From NCBI GenBank assembly GCA_963836015.1, contig CAWIIF010000013.1:1-64000 (forward strand): 64,000 nucleotides of DNA, read 5' to 3'. The stretch's first letter is position 1. Each line of letters opens with the position of its first letter. This DNA is from CAWCDJ01 sp963836015 (GTDB lineage: Bacteria; Acidobacteriota; Terriglobia; Bryobacterales; Bryobacteraceae). This document shows positions 1-8,405 of this stretch, one piece after another. The translations under genes were made by a program, and so were the position numbers. The notes under the pieces are model-generated. The model did no database searches, was not told the DNA's origin, and worked only from the letters and a program-made list of their open reading frames with translations.

Positions 1-125
1 TCGAATTGCGGGAGCAGAACGCCTTCGAGTTCCCCGGCTTCGGCCTTTATCGTGTCCATCTCGGCCTCGAGCTGCCGGCGCCGTTCCTCAAGCGCCACGA
101 ATCGCTTCAGTTCTTCGGTGTTCAT
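1..125 (-). CDS. Hypothetical coiled-coil protein, partial (runs off the left edge)
   Basis: The first 41 codons of a minus-strand gene are visible, beginning MNTEELKRFVALEERRR and continuing as a charged Glu/Arg-rich stretch with heptad-like leucines, so a coiled coil is likely. Its ATG overlaps the TGA of the helicase gene upstream in an ATGA arrangement, which indicates translational coupling and the same operon. No function can be assigned from the visible part. The rest lies outside the window. Confidence 0.5.
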   Translation of the reverse strand, partial: MNTEELKRFVALEERRRQLEAEMDTIKAEAGELEGVLLPQF

Positions 126-1512
126 TTCTGTCCTTTCATTTGCTGGAGTACTGAATTGACAACGTCGGCCCTGGTGCGGAGTGCGGCCATAACCTTCTCG
201 TCAACGGTGCCCTTGGCGAGGAGGTGGATGTATTCAACTGGCCTGTTCTGACCGGGACGATGAATCCGGGCCAAGCTCTGTTCATAGGAGCCAGGAGAAG
301 CCCAGCGAGTAGTAGATGGCATAGCGCGCGCGAGTCAGGTCGATGCCGACGCCGCCGGAGTCGATCTGGACGGCAAGCACGGGTGCGTCGCCGGCCTGCC
401 ACTGCTTCAAATCATCTTTGCGGCCGGAGAGTCCCAGACGAGCGCCCCCCGCGTCGGCTGGCACCTGGTTCACCGCATCGAGGTCCTTATGAAAGCGGCA
501 AAACACGACAACCGCTTCACTCGGATCCATGTCTTCGAGAACTTCGCCGAGCAGGTTCATCTTGCCCGAGTCAACCTGAACGTCGACGCCTGCGTCCGTG
601 CGGAGATGGCCTCCCGTGATTTGTTGCAGCCGGAGCAGCTTAACGAGTGCATTGGCTGCGGTCACCTCGCCGGAAGAAACCTGGGCGATTAGATCGCGTT
701 CGAGAGACCGGTAGATAGTTCGCGCCTCGGAGCCGAGATCGCAGGAGTAGGTGACGTGCATCTCCGGCGGCAGATCCAGGACATACTTCGTGGCGGCGAA
801 CGGGAAACGGAGTAGAACTTCCAGGTGACAACTCGTCGAGATTTCGATAGTCGAGAACCTGGTAGTTTTTGGAAAACGCCATCATGGTGGAATGCTGGTG
901 GACTTGTGGGAACTCCACCCGAAGATGCGCGGATCGAGAAAGCGGTAATAGGCATACACGTCGAGAGGCGAGTGCGGCATCGGTGTGCCAGACAGACCCA
1001 AACGAAATCGAGCCGCCTTGCCAAGTCGCGCCAGAAAACGGCTGGCCTTACCGCCGGGAGCTTTGCATCGGTGAATCTCATCTGCGACAACGAGGTCCCA
1101 CTTTTTTCAACGCCCATTCCGCGAACGGCGGCCGCCATGCGGAGTCGTAATTGATCACGACGACGATGGGGACATCCCGCGCGCGGGCGAGATTGATCTG
1201 ACGGTCAGCCTCTTCCCGCTTGGCGCGCACATGCGCAAAGGTGTCGTCGAGCGAGACCACCATTATCGGCACGCCGCTGTGGGTTTCAAACTGCGGCTTC
1301 CAGACCTGGACCACCCGCAGCGGAGACAGAATCAGAATCAGACGGAACCCGTGCTCGATTACGACATAGATGGTGATCGCCGTTTTGCCGGTCCCCATTG
1401 CTGCCGCGATCATCGCGCCATGCTTGCCCGTCGCGAAGAGCTGGCGAACGAACGCCACTGCCTCATTCTGGTGTTTCCAGGGGACCGTGCGAAAACTGGT
1501 GGGCTGATTCAT
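122..1512 (-). pseudogene. SNF2/DEAD-like helicase, broken by several frameshifts
   Basis: Read piecewise, this is a compact SNF2-family ATPase. The N-terminal piece (from ATG at 1512) carries Walker A AAMGTGKT. A run of six A on the coding strand (1102-1107) then shifts the frame, and removing one A restores WDLVVADEIHRC (motif II) followed by LGLSGTPMPHSPLD (motif III). Further shifts near 890-905 and 825-840 lead into the helicase C domain (282 to about 830, including LPPEMHVTYSCDLGSEA). A last shift near 285-300 gives the motif VI signature RIHRPGQ. At about 460 codons it is the size of phage or mobile-element SNF2 proteins that lack extra domains. Its ATG overlaps the stop of the sigma gene (ATGA) and its own stop overlaps the next start. 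Each frameshift could be real decay or a homopolymer sequencing error; family assignment is firm, integrity is not. Confidence 0.8.
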
Positions 1513-2081
1513 CGGGCGCCTCTCGCCAACGGTGCGAGTCCAGCGTGCTCGAACGCGACACGAATCTCGGCCAGCCACTGATACACACGGATGCGCGAGC
1601 GGCCCACATTCCTGGCTGTGTCGATGGGCCCGAACGCCACGATCTGGTCCGTGACAATTTGAAGGTGCGGCGGCAGAGCCTCGACCGCCCGGTACACATC
1701 GAGCCGCAGTGCCAGCAGCTTGGCCTCCGACCGGGAACTACGACGAGTTGCGATCGCGTCGTCATTCGTGATGCGGTCTGCATCGATAACGCAGCGTTCC
1801 ATGGACATCGCCGTGGAGAAGTCGCGTGCGAGCGCAGTCCTACGGGCGCGAATCAGCGAACTGACCCGGTTGCGAACGAGGCAGGCGATGAAGGTCTTGT
1901 GCGTGGACCTGGCCGGGTCGTAGTCACCGACACGCTCCAGATATTCGAGGAATAGCTGCTGTATCAGATCGCTGCGGTCGTCTGCTATCAGCCCGTACTT
2001 GCCGATCAGATAGCGCACCCGCGACTCGATGCAGTCGAGCGCATAGCGGTCGATTTCAGAAAGCTCACTTTGCCCTGTCAT
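1509..2081 (-). CDS. ECF-like RNA polymerase sigma factor carried by the accessory region
   Basis: An intact 190-residue protein from ATG 2081. The N-terminal half resembles sigma region 2 (DLIQQLFLEYLERVGDYDP followed by a basic helix with LVRNRVSSLIRAR). The C-terminal half resembles region 4, with an HTH around LPPHLQIVTDQIVAFGPIDTA and SRIRVYQWLAEIRVAF. It would recruit RNA polymerase to a subset of promoters. The stop overlaps the helicase ATG by four bases, so the two are co-translated. No anti-sigma partner is visible beside it. A DNA-binding regulator that merely resembles a sigma factor cannot be excluded. It is one of the few unbroken larger genes in this region. Confidence 0.65.
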   Translation of the reverse strand: MTGQSELSEIDRYALDCIESRVRYLIGKYGLIADDRSDLIQQLFLEYLERVGDYDPARSTHKTFIACLVRNRVSSLIRARRTALARDFSTAMSMERCVIDADRITNDDAIATRRSSRSEAKLLALRLDVYRAVEALPPHLQIVTDQIVAFGPIDTARNVGRSRIRVYQWLAEIRVAFEHAGLAPLARGAR

Positions 2082-2091
2082 CGTGTCCTCT

Positions 2092-2430
2092 CTACGCCGC
2101 CTGCTCGAGGGCAAGTTTGAAAGGTAGCCCGTGCTTCACGTCGAGGCACAGGACGGTGCCGTCGCCTACCCGATCAAGGTGTTGGAAGAGCTCGATGACT
2201 TGGCTCTTGAGAAGGAAATCCTCGACCCGGAACTCCGGGCGAGGGCCGTTCTCGCCGCCCAGTTTGATGTCCTGAACCATGCGCGGCGCAGGGTTGAATT
2301 GCGGCTCGCCGCGCCGGATCTCGAGGTCTTCAATCTGTCCGAAGTTCAAGCGCTGCATGACCTCGACCAAGTGCCGGCGTCCGGCCGAGAGGGATGATTT
2401 TGTGAGAGGTTCTTCCACTGGTTTCTCCAT
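2092..2430 (-). CDS. Hypothetical protein, 112 aa
   Basis: I do not recognise this family. The preferred start is the ATG at 2430 (MEKPVEEPLTKSSL). A longer frame upstream has no better start and begins inside low-complexity sequence. The protein is charged and soluble, with a basic N-terminal helix (GRRHLVEVMQRLNFGQIEDL) and no membrane segment or cysteine cluster. It sits 10 bases before the sigma-factor start and is probably the first intact member of the sigma/helicase operon. An accessory DNA- or RNA-binding role would be a guess. Confidence 0.5.
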   Translation of the reverse strand: MEKPVEEPLTKSSLSAGRRHLVEVMQRLNFGQIEDLEIRRGEPQFNPAPRMVQDIKLGGENGPRPEFRVEDFLLKSQVIELFQHLDRVGDGTVLCLDVKHGLPFKLALEQAA

Positions 2431-2544
2431 CGCTGAATTGCGGGAGTTGCCAGGTGGGAGAGAAAGGCGGGGACCTTGATTCGTTCCCCGCGCTTCTGTC
2501 AACGCCTGGGCAACGCCTTCGAAAACGAGGCGTTACGACAGGCG

Positions 2545-2571
2545 TGACAATTTGTGACGCGGAAAGTGACG
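2545..2571. repeat. Three GTGAC repeats upstream of the 112-aa hypothetical gene
   Basis: The motif TGAC occurs at 2545, 2555 and 2567, each preceded by G, in the gap between the broken zinc-ribbon gene and the hypothetical gene starting at 2430. The 10 and 12 base spacing puts the copies on roughly the same DNA face, as in an operator or a multi-copy activator site. Nothing else in this 146-base gap looks coding. Functional status is inferred only. Confidence 0.25.
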
Positions 2572-2576
2572 GGCGA

Positions 2577-3782
2577 TCAGAAGTGCCAGTCGATGGGTTC
2601 GGATGGGAGGTAGAGCAGCGTGGTGCCGGTCCGCAGCGAATCGCGAAGGTGAGCCGCGAGCGCGCGGTGCTCGCTTTCGATTCGCTCGATACCCCTGGTG
2701 ACGGCGTTGGTTACCGCAGTGCGCGCACGTTGGGAACTACCCGCCACCTTGCGCGCCTGATGGTGCCGACCTTCAGCTTGGGAAAGGTAGGCTTCCAACT
2801 TGTTGATCTCTTCCTGAAGTCGGCCTTTAGTCGGCCAGTCCTTCGCCGGAACCTTGGCAAGTTCTGTCCGGCGGGTCTCCAACTCGCCGCGCACTTCGCG
2901 GAGGGCTTTATCGTCGGCCATGTCCAGACCTGCGCTATTCACGGCGGGTTTGTCCGATTCCGTTCGGCCGGCGAGCATGAGCGCCTCGATCTCGGTACCA
3001 GGCTGGCGCAAAAGTTCGGCGATGTACTCGAAGCCGACCATATGGCGCAAATGGACAGCCTTGCCGGCGAACCGAACGAACCACACGTCTTGCGCACGTC
3101 GAAACACGTTATCGTCGGCGATCTCCGCAGCAAGATGTGGGGCGACCGCCACGGCGTTCACAGTCAATGCGGCGTTTTCATCAAGACCAACTACGTCTTC
3201 AAGAGCGACGATCGAGGATCCGGCGCGGGCAATAAGCTCCTCTGAAAACCGGCGTCGCGGAGCGGTGCGTCGGAATCAGCGCTATCCACGGTGATTGGAA
3301 TGTCGCGAGAAGTTGACTGACGCCGCGCTCCACCGAAGGCCGACCTCCGCGCGGCACGACGAAGATCTGTTTTTCACCACCCCTCGGCCGAACCGATCCG
3401 ATACTCCAGAGAGAATCATCGAGACCGATAGCAGTCACGGTCCCGGTGACAGGTAGGCGTTCGGCCAGCACGCGGCACAAGCGTTTCGGATCGAACTCAT
3501 GCACCAAGACATCTTCCGGCTTTAGGGGAAGCGGATCGCAGTCCTTCGGTGCGCAACCGCAGACGGCAAAGAGTTGGCCACCGTCTCGACGCACCACGCG
3601 TCGTGGGCACCCTTCGCCACCGGGTGCCGGACACGGGTAAGTCTCGGACCTGGTGGGCAGCGTGCGCAGCAACGGCGCCACCACCCGCAGGTCCGATCCA
3701 AGCAATTGATCGAGTTCGGCCGGAACACCGGAAACGCCACAGGATGATCAAGCGCTCGCCAGAAGCGCTTCAGACTCGTCAT
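2577..3782 (-). pseudogene. Zinc-ribbon plus small C-terminal domain protein, frameshifted
   Basis: Three consecutive frames join into one protein of about 400 residues. It starts MTSLKRFWRALDHPVAFPVF at 3782, shifts near 3722 into a frame with a cysteine cluster (YPCPAPGGEGCPRR and VCGCAPKDCD, probably zinc binding), then shifts again at a run of four bases (3245-3248) into FSEELIARAGSSIVALEDVV. The C-terminal part contains VWFVRFAGKAVHLRHMVG followed by FEYIAELLRQPGTEIEALML. This resembles the small domain found at the C-terminus of some bacterial adenylate-cyclase-like and LuxR-type ATPases, and it is followed by a coiled coil (KGRLQEEINKLEAYLSQAEG). Its start overlaps the end of the preceding hypothetical gene. 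Biochemical role unknown. Confidence 0.55.
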
Positions 3783-4737
3783 CGCGGTCCCTCGGTGCAG
3801 TTGCCATGAACTTGCGCTTCAGCATCCATTGCTCCAACACCAGCCGGTCGCCGTCGCGCGTGTATTCTGCACGATTCGGAGGCCGCACCGAAACAGAGCG
3901 CGCTGCCCGCGCATCGGCGAACTTGACGGTAAACCCAGCTCGAGTCAAGAACCCGGACCGGAGAATCTCGTCAGCCCCGCTGCCAAGCTTGGAGAAGAGG
4001 TCCGCAGCCTTGTAGACCACCGTCAGCCCGTTGCCGCGGAATACCTCGATCTCTTTGAGGCGCACCCAATCAAGACCCTCGACGTCGATCGAGATGAGGG
4101 AATCGAGGCCTTCCTCGAGCAGCGGGAGAAGGGTGTAGTGGCCACCCGCCCCGAAATACGTCGGAGTGCCGAAAAGATGCTGTCCGAATGCTCGCTGGTA
4201 CAGATCCTTCTCACCCTTCGTCGTCGCGTGTACGGCCATGCCGTCCAGATCGCAATAGTAGATCAGCACGTCGAATTTTTCGGGCCGGTAGTACACGCTA
4301 GAAGCCTCGCCGTTGTCGAAAGTGCCTTCACGCCGAAACGGTTCACCGTGGCGAATCAGAAACCAGATTTCGTTGCCACGAGGAAACGCGAACACACGGC
4401 AACCCTTGCCGCGCCGCTTCTTCTCGAACCACACGTCAAGACTCTCCTGCAGTGCGGTTCGGATGATCTCCGTAAATTCCGGTTGCTGCGGCAGTTGTGC
4501 TGATCCGGGATAAAACACGAAAGTCTTAGACCGGACCAGGAATCGTTCAGCGTGTTTGCTCTCCAGCAGGTCGCGGTCCTTGAGCCACACCTGAACCGCG
4601 ACGTCGGCGGGCGTCGGCTCCTAGCCGTCATCGAAATCTAAGACGCCTGGCGCAACGGCGTCCAACAGTTCGGCCATGCACTCCGGAGTAGCCATCTCGT
4701 GAACGAAATAGAGCCCGTCGATCAGGGATTTCGGCAT
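3748..4737 (-). pseudogene. Hypothetical protein with in-frame stop codon
   Basis: The long readable part (3748-4620, about 290 codons) includes FLVRSKTFVFYPGSAQLP, GKGCRVFAFPRGNEIWFLIR and DVLIYYCDLDGMAVHATT. I do not recognise the family. It looks like a soluble alpha/beta protein without membrane segments. Upstream, the same frame continues as MPKSLIDGLYFVHEMATPEC from an ATG at 4737 but is cut by TAG at 4621-4623, directly before EPTPADVAVQVWLKDRDLL. The two parts read as one protein, so the TAG looks like a nonsense mutation. A coding-like stretch (VDYEALVAILVDPTP) lies in another frame just upstream at about 4740-4785, so the true N-terminus may be frameshifted too. Confidence 0.5.
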
Positions 4738-4800
4738 GTCGGGGTGGGATCGACCAGGATCGCAACGAGCGCCTCATAGTCAACTGGATCTGCTTGCGGA

Positions 4801-5172
4801 GTATCAGGCCACGACCGGCCAGGTAATCACCGGATGGCGCGAGCAGCGCCAGCAGATTGGTTTCGGGAAATCTGTTTCAGGGATTCGGGACTGGAAAAAC
4901 GACGAGGAAAAAACGCGGACAGACGGCAAATCACCTCCACGAGGATTAACACGTGGCGTAACCCGCCGAACGCCACGACGGATGGCCTGAGCTGCAGCGA
5001 AGATTGATTGTACTACGGCGAATAGAAAGCGAACATCGCGCACAGGCTATCCCATTGAATCCGTTATAAATGGAGTTTTTCCCACATCCCTGTTGGAAAT
5101 CTGTGGATTTGCGTATCGCTGTAAACTGTTTCAGAAGCTATACGAGGATCTATCCAGCCGGCATTTTTTGAG
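4801..5172. other. Gap with no supportable gene
   Basis: About 370 bases. On the minus strand there are remnants that could belong to the degraded 5' end of the hypothetical gene (frame with LLALLAPSGDYLAGRGLILR), but stops interrupt them. AT-richer sequence lies at 5040-5170. I see no RNA gene or clear promoter here. Confidence 0.35.
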
Positions 5173-5455
5173 TCACCGCTTCCACATGCGACGTTGCTGA
5201 CTCCATTCGACGCAAGGCGCCAGTCGACGCAGCTGCCGTTCAACGGGTAGCATCGCCCCTGGCGCAATTCAAAAGAATTTGCTCCTGAATATCTGGTGCC
5301 AGATTCAGCAGATTCATAATCTGCGTGATCCGGGCGCGCGTTACGTGTCCAAGGCGGGCCACATCCGCGTAGTCGCGCAACTCGCCGTGCCGGACCATGT
5401 CGTCGATTTTGATCGCCAGAGCCATAAGCCGAGTGATCCGCGGGACGATTGGCAC
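5173..5455 (-). pseudogene. Small helix-turn-helix protein linked to the recombinase, frameshifted near its end
   Basis: From GTG 5455 the protein reads MALAIKIDDMVRHGELRDYA then VARLGHVTRARITQIMNLLN and LAPDIQEQIL. This is a compact HTH commonly encoded next to, or fused behind, large serine recombinases in bacterial accessory regions. The uninterrupted frame stops at 5240. Dropping one base from the run of four C at 5256-5259 lets it continue as PVERQLRRLAPCVEWSQQRR to a TGA at 5173-5175, which is the expected family C-terminus. It follows the recombinase by about 80 bases. It may regulate excision or element transcription; that is inference. Confidence 0.55.
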
Positions 5456-5536
5456 TGGCTCCAGTCCTTCTTCGTCGGGCTTTGCCTGGTCGCGCGGCCT
5501 GGCCGCACCAAGGTGAATTCATCCTCGATCGTTCGT

Positions 5537-7110
5537 TCATGTCAACCCTTCGACTTCTGCACTCCGGCAAAGCATCTTGATTCCGGCCGCACGAAACGCG
5601 ACGGTCACCTTGCCGGACTCACCGTCGTATCCGACCTTCTCGACCACGGTGGCAACCATGCGGACCTGTTCCTTAATCGTTAGTGACTCCCACACGCGCA
5701 TGAATTCCGTGAGCGCGGCTGCGACAGCCGCCTCGTCGATCACATCCGGACAGAAGGTCTATCTCCTGCTGAACCTCTGTGAGACGGCGTTCTGCCGTTC
5801 CGATTCGCTCCTGCAAGTCGGCCAGCCGGTCCGCGATCACTCCGGGGCGAACGTGCGTCCGAAACGCCTGTGTCGTTTGCTTCAGATCACCTCCCAAACT
5901 GGTCGTAGTTCCTTGTTGAGTTGACCCCGCTGCACGTCGAGTTCCAAGCGCTTGTCTCCAGTCTTCTTTCAGACGTGCAAGGGTGGCAGCCAGCACCTCC
6001 GGGATTCGCCGCCGCGCTCCGTATTCGCGCGAGGACCGCGTCTTCGATGGCGGGCGCCGAGACTGACTTCGTCTTGCATGCACCCATCCCCGTTGCTGGG
6101 CAGTCGAGCAAACATAGTATCGATAGCGGCGGGATTCCCTGCGATGTGTAAGTGTGGACCATGCCGGCAGTTGCACGGAAGACAGTAGATCAGGCCCTTC
6201 AGAATCGCGCCGTAACGATTGCGGACTTCGGCCCCACCGGTCCGTCCGTTGTGTTTCAAGGTTCGCTGCACCGCTTCCCAGAGTGCAGGATCGACAATCC
6301 CTTCATGCTCGCCCTCATACATCTGGCCTTGAAAGGCAATCTTGCCGAGGTAAGTCGCATTGGTGAGCATCTTGAACAGCGCCGATTTGGTGAAGGGTTT
6401 GCCGCCGCGTTCGTTACCCTTTCTTCGTGGTCCACTGCTTGATGCCCATCCGCGTCGGTTCAGTTCTCGCACGACCGGTATCAGCCCCCGCTCCTTCTCG
6501 TACAGGCGGAAGATCTCCCGAGCCTGTTCGGCTTCGGCAGGTTGATCACGGATGCCGCCCGCCGCGCGGAGTCGATGTCGTAGCCAAGGAGCGGGTGCCC
6601 GCCGATCCACTTGCCCTTCTTCCGCGCCGCCGACATCTTGTCCCGCGTGCGCTCTGCGATGATCTCTCGTTCGAACTGCGCGAAGGAGAGCAGGATGTTC
6701 AGCGTCAGGCCGCCCGAGCGAATTCGTCGTGTTGAACTGCTGGGTCACCGCCACGAAGCTGACGTCCGTGTTTGTCGAACATCTCGACGATCCGCGAGAA
6801 GTCGAGCAGCGACCGGCTGAGGCGGTCCACCTTGTACACCACGACGCAGTCGATCTTGCCGGCCTCGATGTCCTGCAGCAACCGCTTCAGCGCCGGCCGC
6901 TCCATGTTCCCGCCGGTGTAGCCGCCGTCATCATAGAGTGCGGGCAGCACTTGCCATCCCTGCGCCACGCTGGCTCACGATGAAGGCCTCGGCCGACTCC
7001 CGTTGCGCGTCCAGCGAGTTGAATTCCTGCTGCAGGCCTTCCTCGGTGGATTTCCGCGTGTAGATCGCGCACCGGATAGATGGCCGGCGCAACTGGACTT
7101 CGCACTCCAT
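5537..7110 (-). pseudogene. Large serine recombinase (resolvase family), multiply frameshifted
   Basis: Pieces in several frames line up as one large serine recombinase of about 520 residues. The N-terminal catalytic domain has RCAIYTRKSTEEGL with the Y-x-R-x-S nucleophile motif, then VVVYKVDRLSRSLLDFSRIV. The recombinase domain shows AREIFRLYEKERGLIPVVRE and KSALFKMLTNATYLGKIAF. A cysteine-rich zinc-ribbon zone near LIYCLPCNC is followed by a coiled coil (IADRLADLQERIGTAERRLT) and a C-terminal piece (LTEFMRVWESLTIKEQVRMV). At least five frame changes separate these, so as written no full enzyme is made. The ATG at 7110 lies four bases after the DUF2924 stop. This family integrates and excises elements by recombination at att sites. 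Confidence 0.8.
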
Positions 7111-7114
7111 CGGC

Positions 7115-7625
7115 TTACCGTTGCGCACTCGTCGCCTCCTTGGCGGTCAGGCCAAAGAACGCGAACCCATTCCATTTGGTGCCTGTGACCTCCTGCGCGA
7201 TCGCCGTCAGCGAAGTGTACTGGCGGTCGTCATACTCGAAACCCATTCTCCAGCACCTTCACCACGATTTGCTTTCCGCGGTAGTCGCGGACCAGCAGGC
7301 TGCCGGGCATCGGAAGCCTGCCGTCGGCGGCATGTCGCACGCGGATCACGGTGGCGCGGTTCTCAGCAGGTGGCCCACCGTAGGCAATCGCATCCTTCGG
7401 TGGTCGAACGCGAAGATCGGCATCGTTCGCGATTTCGAGCGCGCGTTGGCGAGCGCGCTCCGACAGGCCACCTTCGGCGAGAGCCTGGATCCGCCACGCC
7501 ACGCGCCGGAACAGAAACTGTTTGTTGTAGGACCGGCTCGGTTCGCCGAAGACCTCGGCGTACCGCTCTCTCAATCGTCCGACCGTCATTGATCGCAAAG
7601 CCTCAATCTCGGTGCGGATCGTCAT
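7115..7625 (-). pseudogene. DUF2924 family protein, one frameshift near the C-terminus
   Basis: Starting at ATG 7625, preceded by a GAGAAAGAG ribosome-binding region, the protein reads MTIRTEIEALRSMTVGRLRE and has the family features VAWRIQALAEGGLSERARQ and MPGSLLVRDYRGKQIVVKVL. The frame breaks at the three C at 7242-7244. Removing one base restores EYDDRQYTSLTAIAQEVTG and TKWNGFAFFGL up to TAA at 7115-7117. DUF2924 proteins are known neighbours of large serine recombinases, so they are suspected accessory factors; no biochemical role is established to my knowledge. It lies between a small protein and the recombinase in one operon. Confidence 0.75.
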
Positions 7626-7632
7626 CTCTTTC

Positions 7633-7809
7633 TCATTGGTTCTCAAGGCCGTTAACCTCGTCACCATGAGGGCTCGCCGTGGCCGAACTATCAACTGGAT
7701 CAGTCGTTGAATGGCCAGAGATTTGTGCGCGGCGGTAGCGCAAGTATCCGGCCGCCAGAATCGCCGCGATCTCCTGGATCGCTGCGTCGGTGATGTCGCT
7801 GTCGTTCAT
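7633..7809 (-). CDS. Small hypothetical protein of the recombinase module, 58 aa
   Basis: ATG 7809 opens an intact frame beginning MNDSDITDAAIQEIAAILA and including GYLRYRRAQ. The first 25 residues form an amphipathic helix and the tail is Ser/Thr/Asp rich. Its stop is seven bases before the DUF2924 start, so it is the first gene of the small-protein, DUF2924, recombinase operon. Short proteins of this form occur ahead of DUF2924 genes. Function unknown. Confidence 0.5.
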   Translation of the reverse strand: MNDSDITDAAIQEIAAILAAGYLRYRRAQISGHSTTDPVDSSATASPHGDEVNGLENQ

Positions 7810-8338
<529 letters not shown>

Positions 8339-8354
8339 GCAACTGGTTCTTTTC

Positions 8355-8384
8355 ATTAGAACAAAGCGCCAAACAGACTGTCAA
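8355..8384 (-). promoter_or_regulatory. Sigma70-type promoter of tRNA-Asn
   Basis: On the minus strand a perfect TTGACA (8379-8384) is followed after 18 bases by TCTAAT (8355-8360). Transcription would start around 8348, about ten bases before the mature tRNA 5' end. Confidence 0.7.
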
Positions 8385-8405
8385 ATCGCGTTCCCCTGCG
8401 CCTCC

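Noticed and set aside
1095..1110. Programmed frameshift at the A6 run in the helicase gene
   Set aside because: The run does not fit the X-XXY-YYZ phase for -1 slippage in the zero frame, and several other frameshifts follow in the same gene.
4621..4623. In-frame TAG as recoding (selenocysteine or pyrrolysine)
   Set aside because: TAG is not a selenocysteine codon, there is no sign of pyrrolysine genes, and neighbouring genes are clearly decaying.
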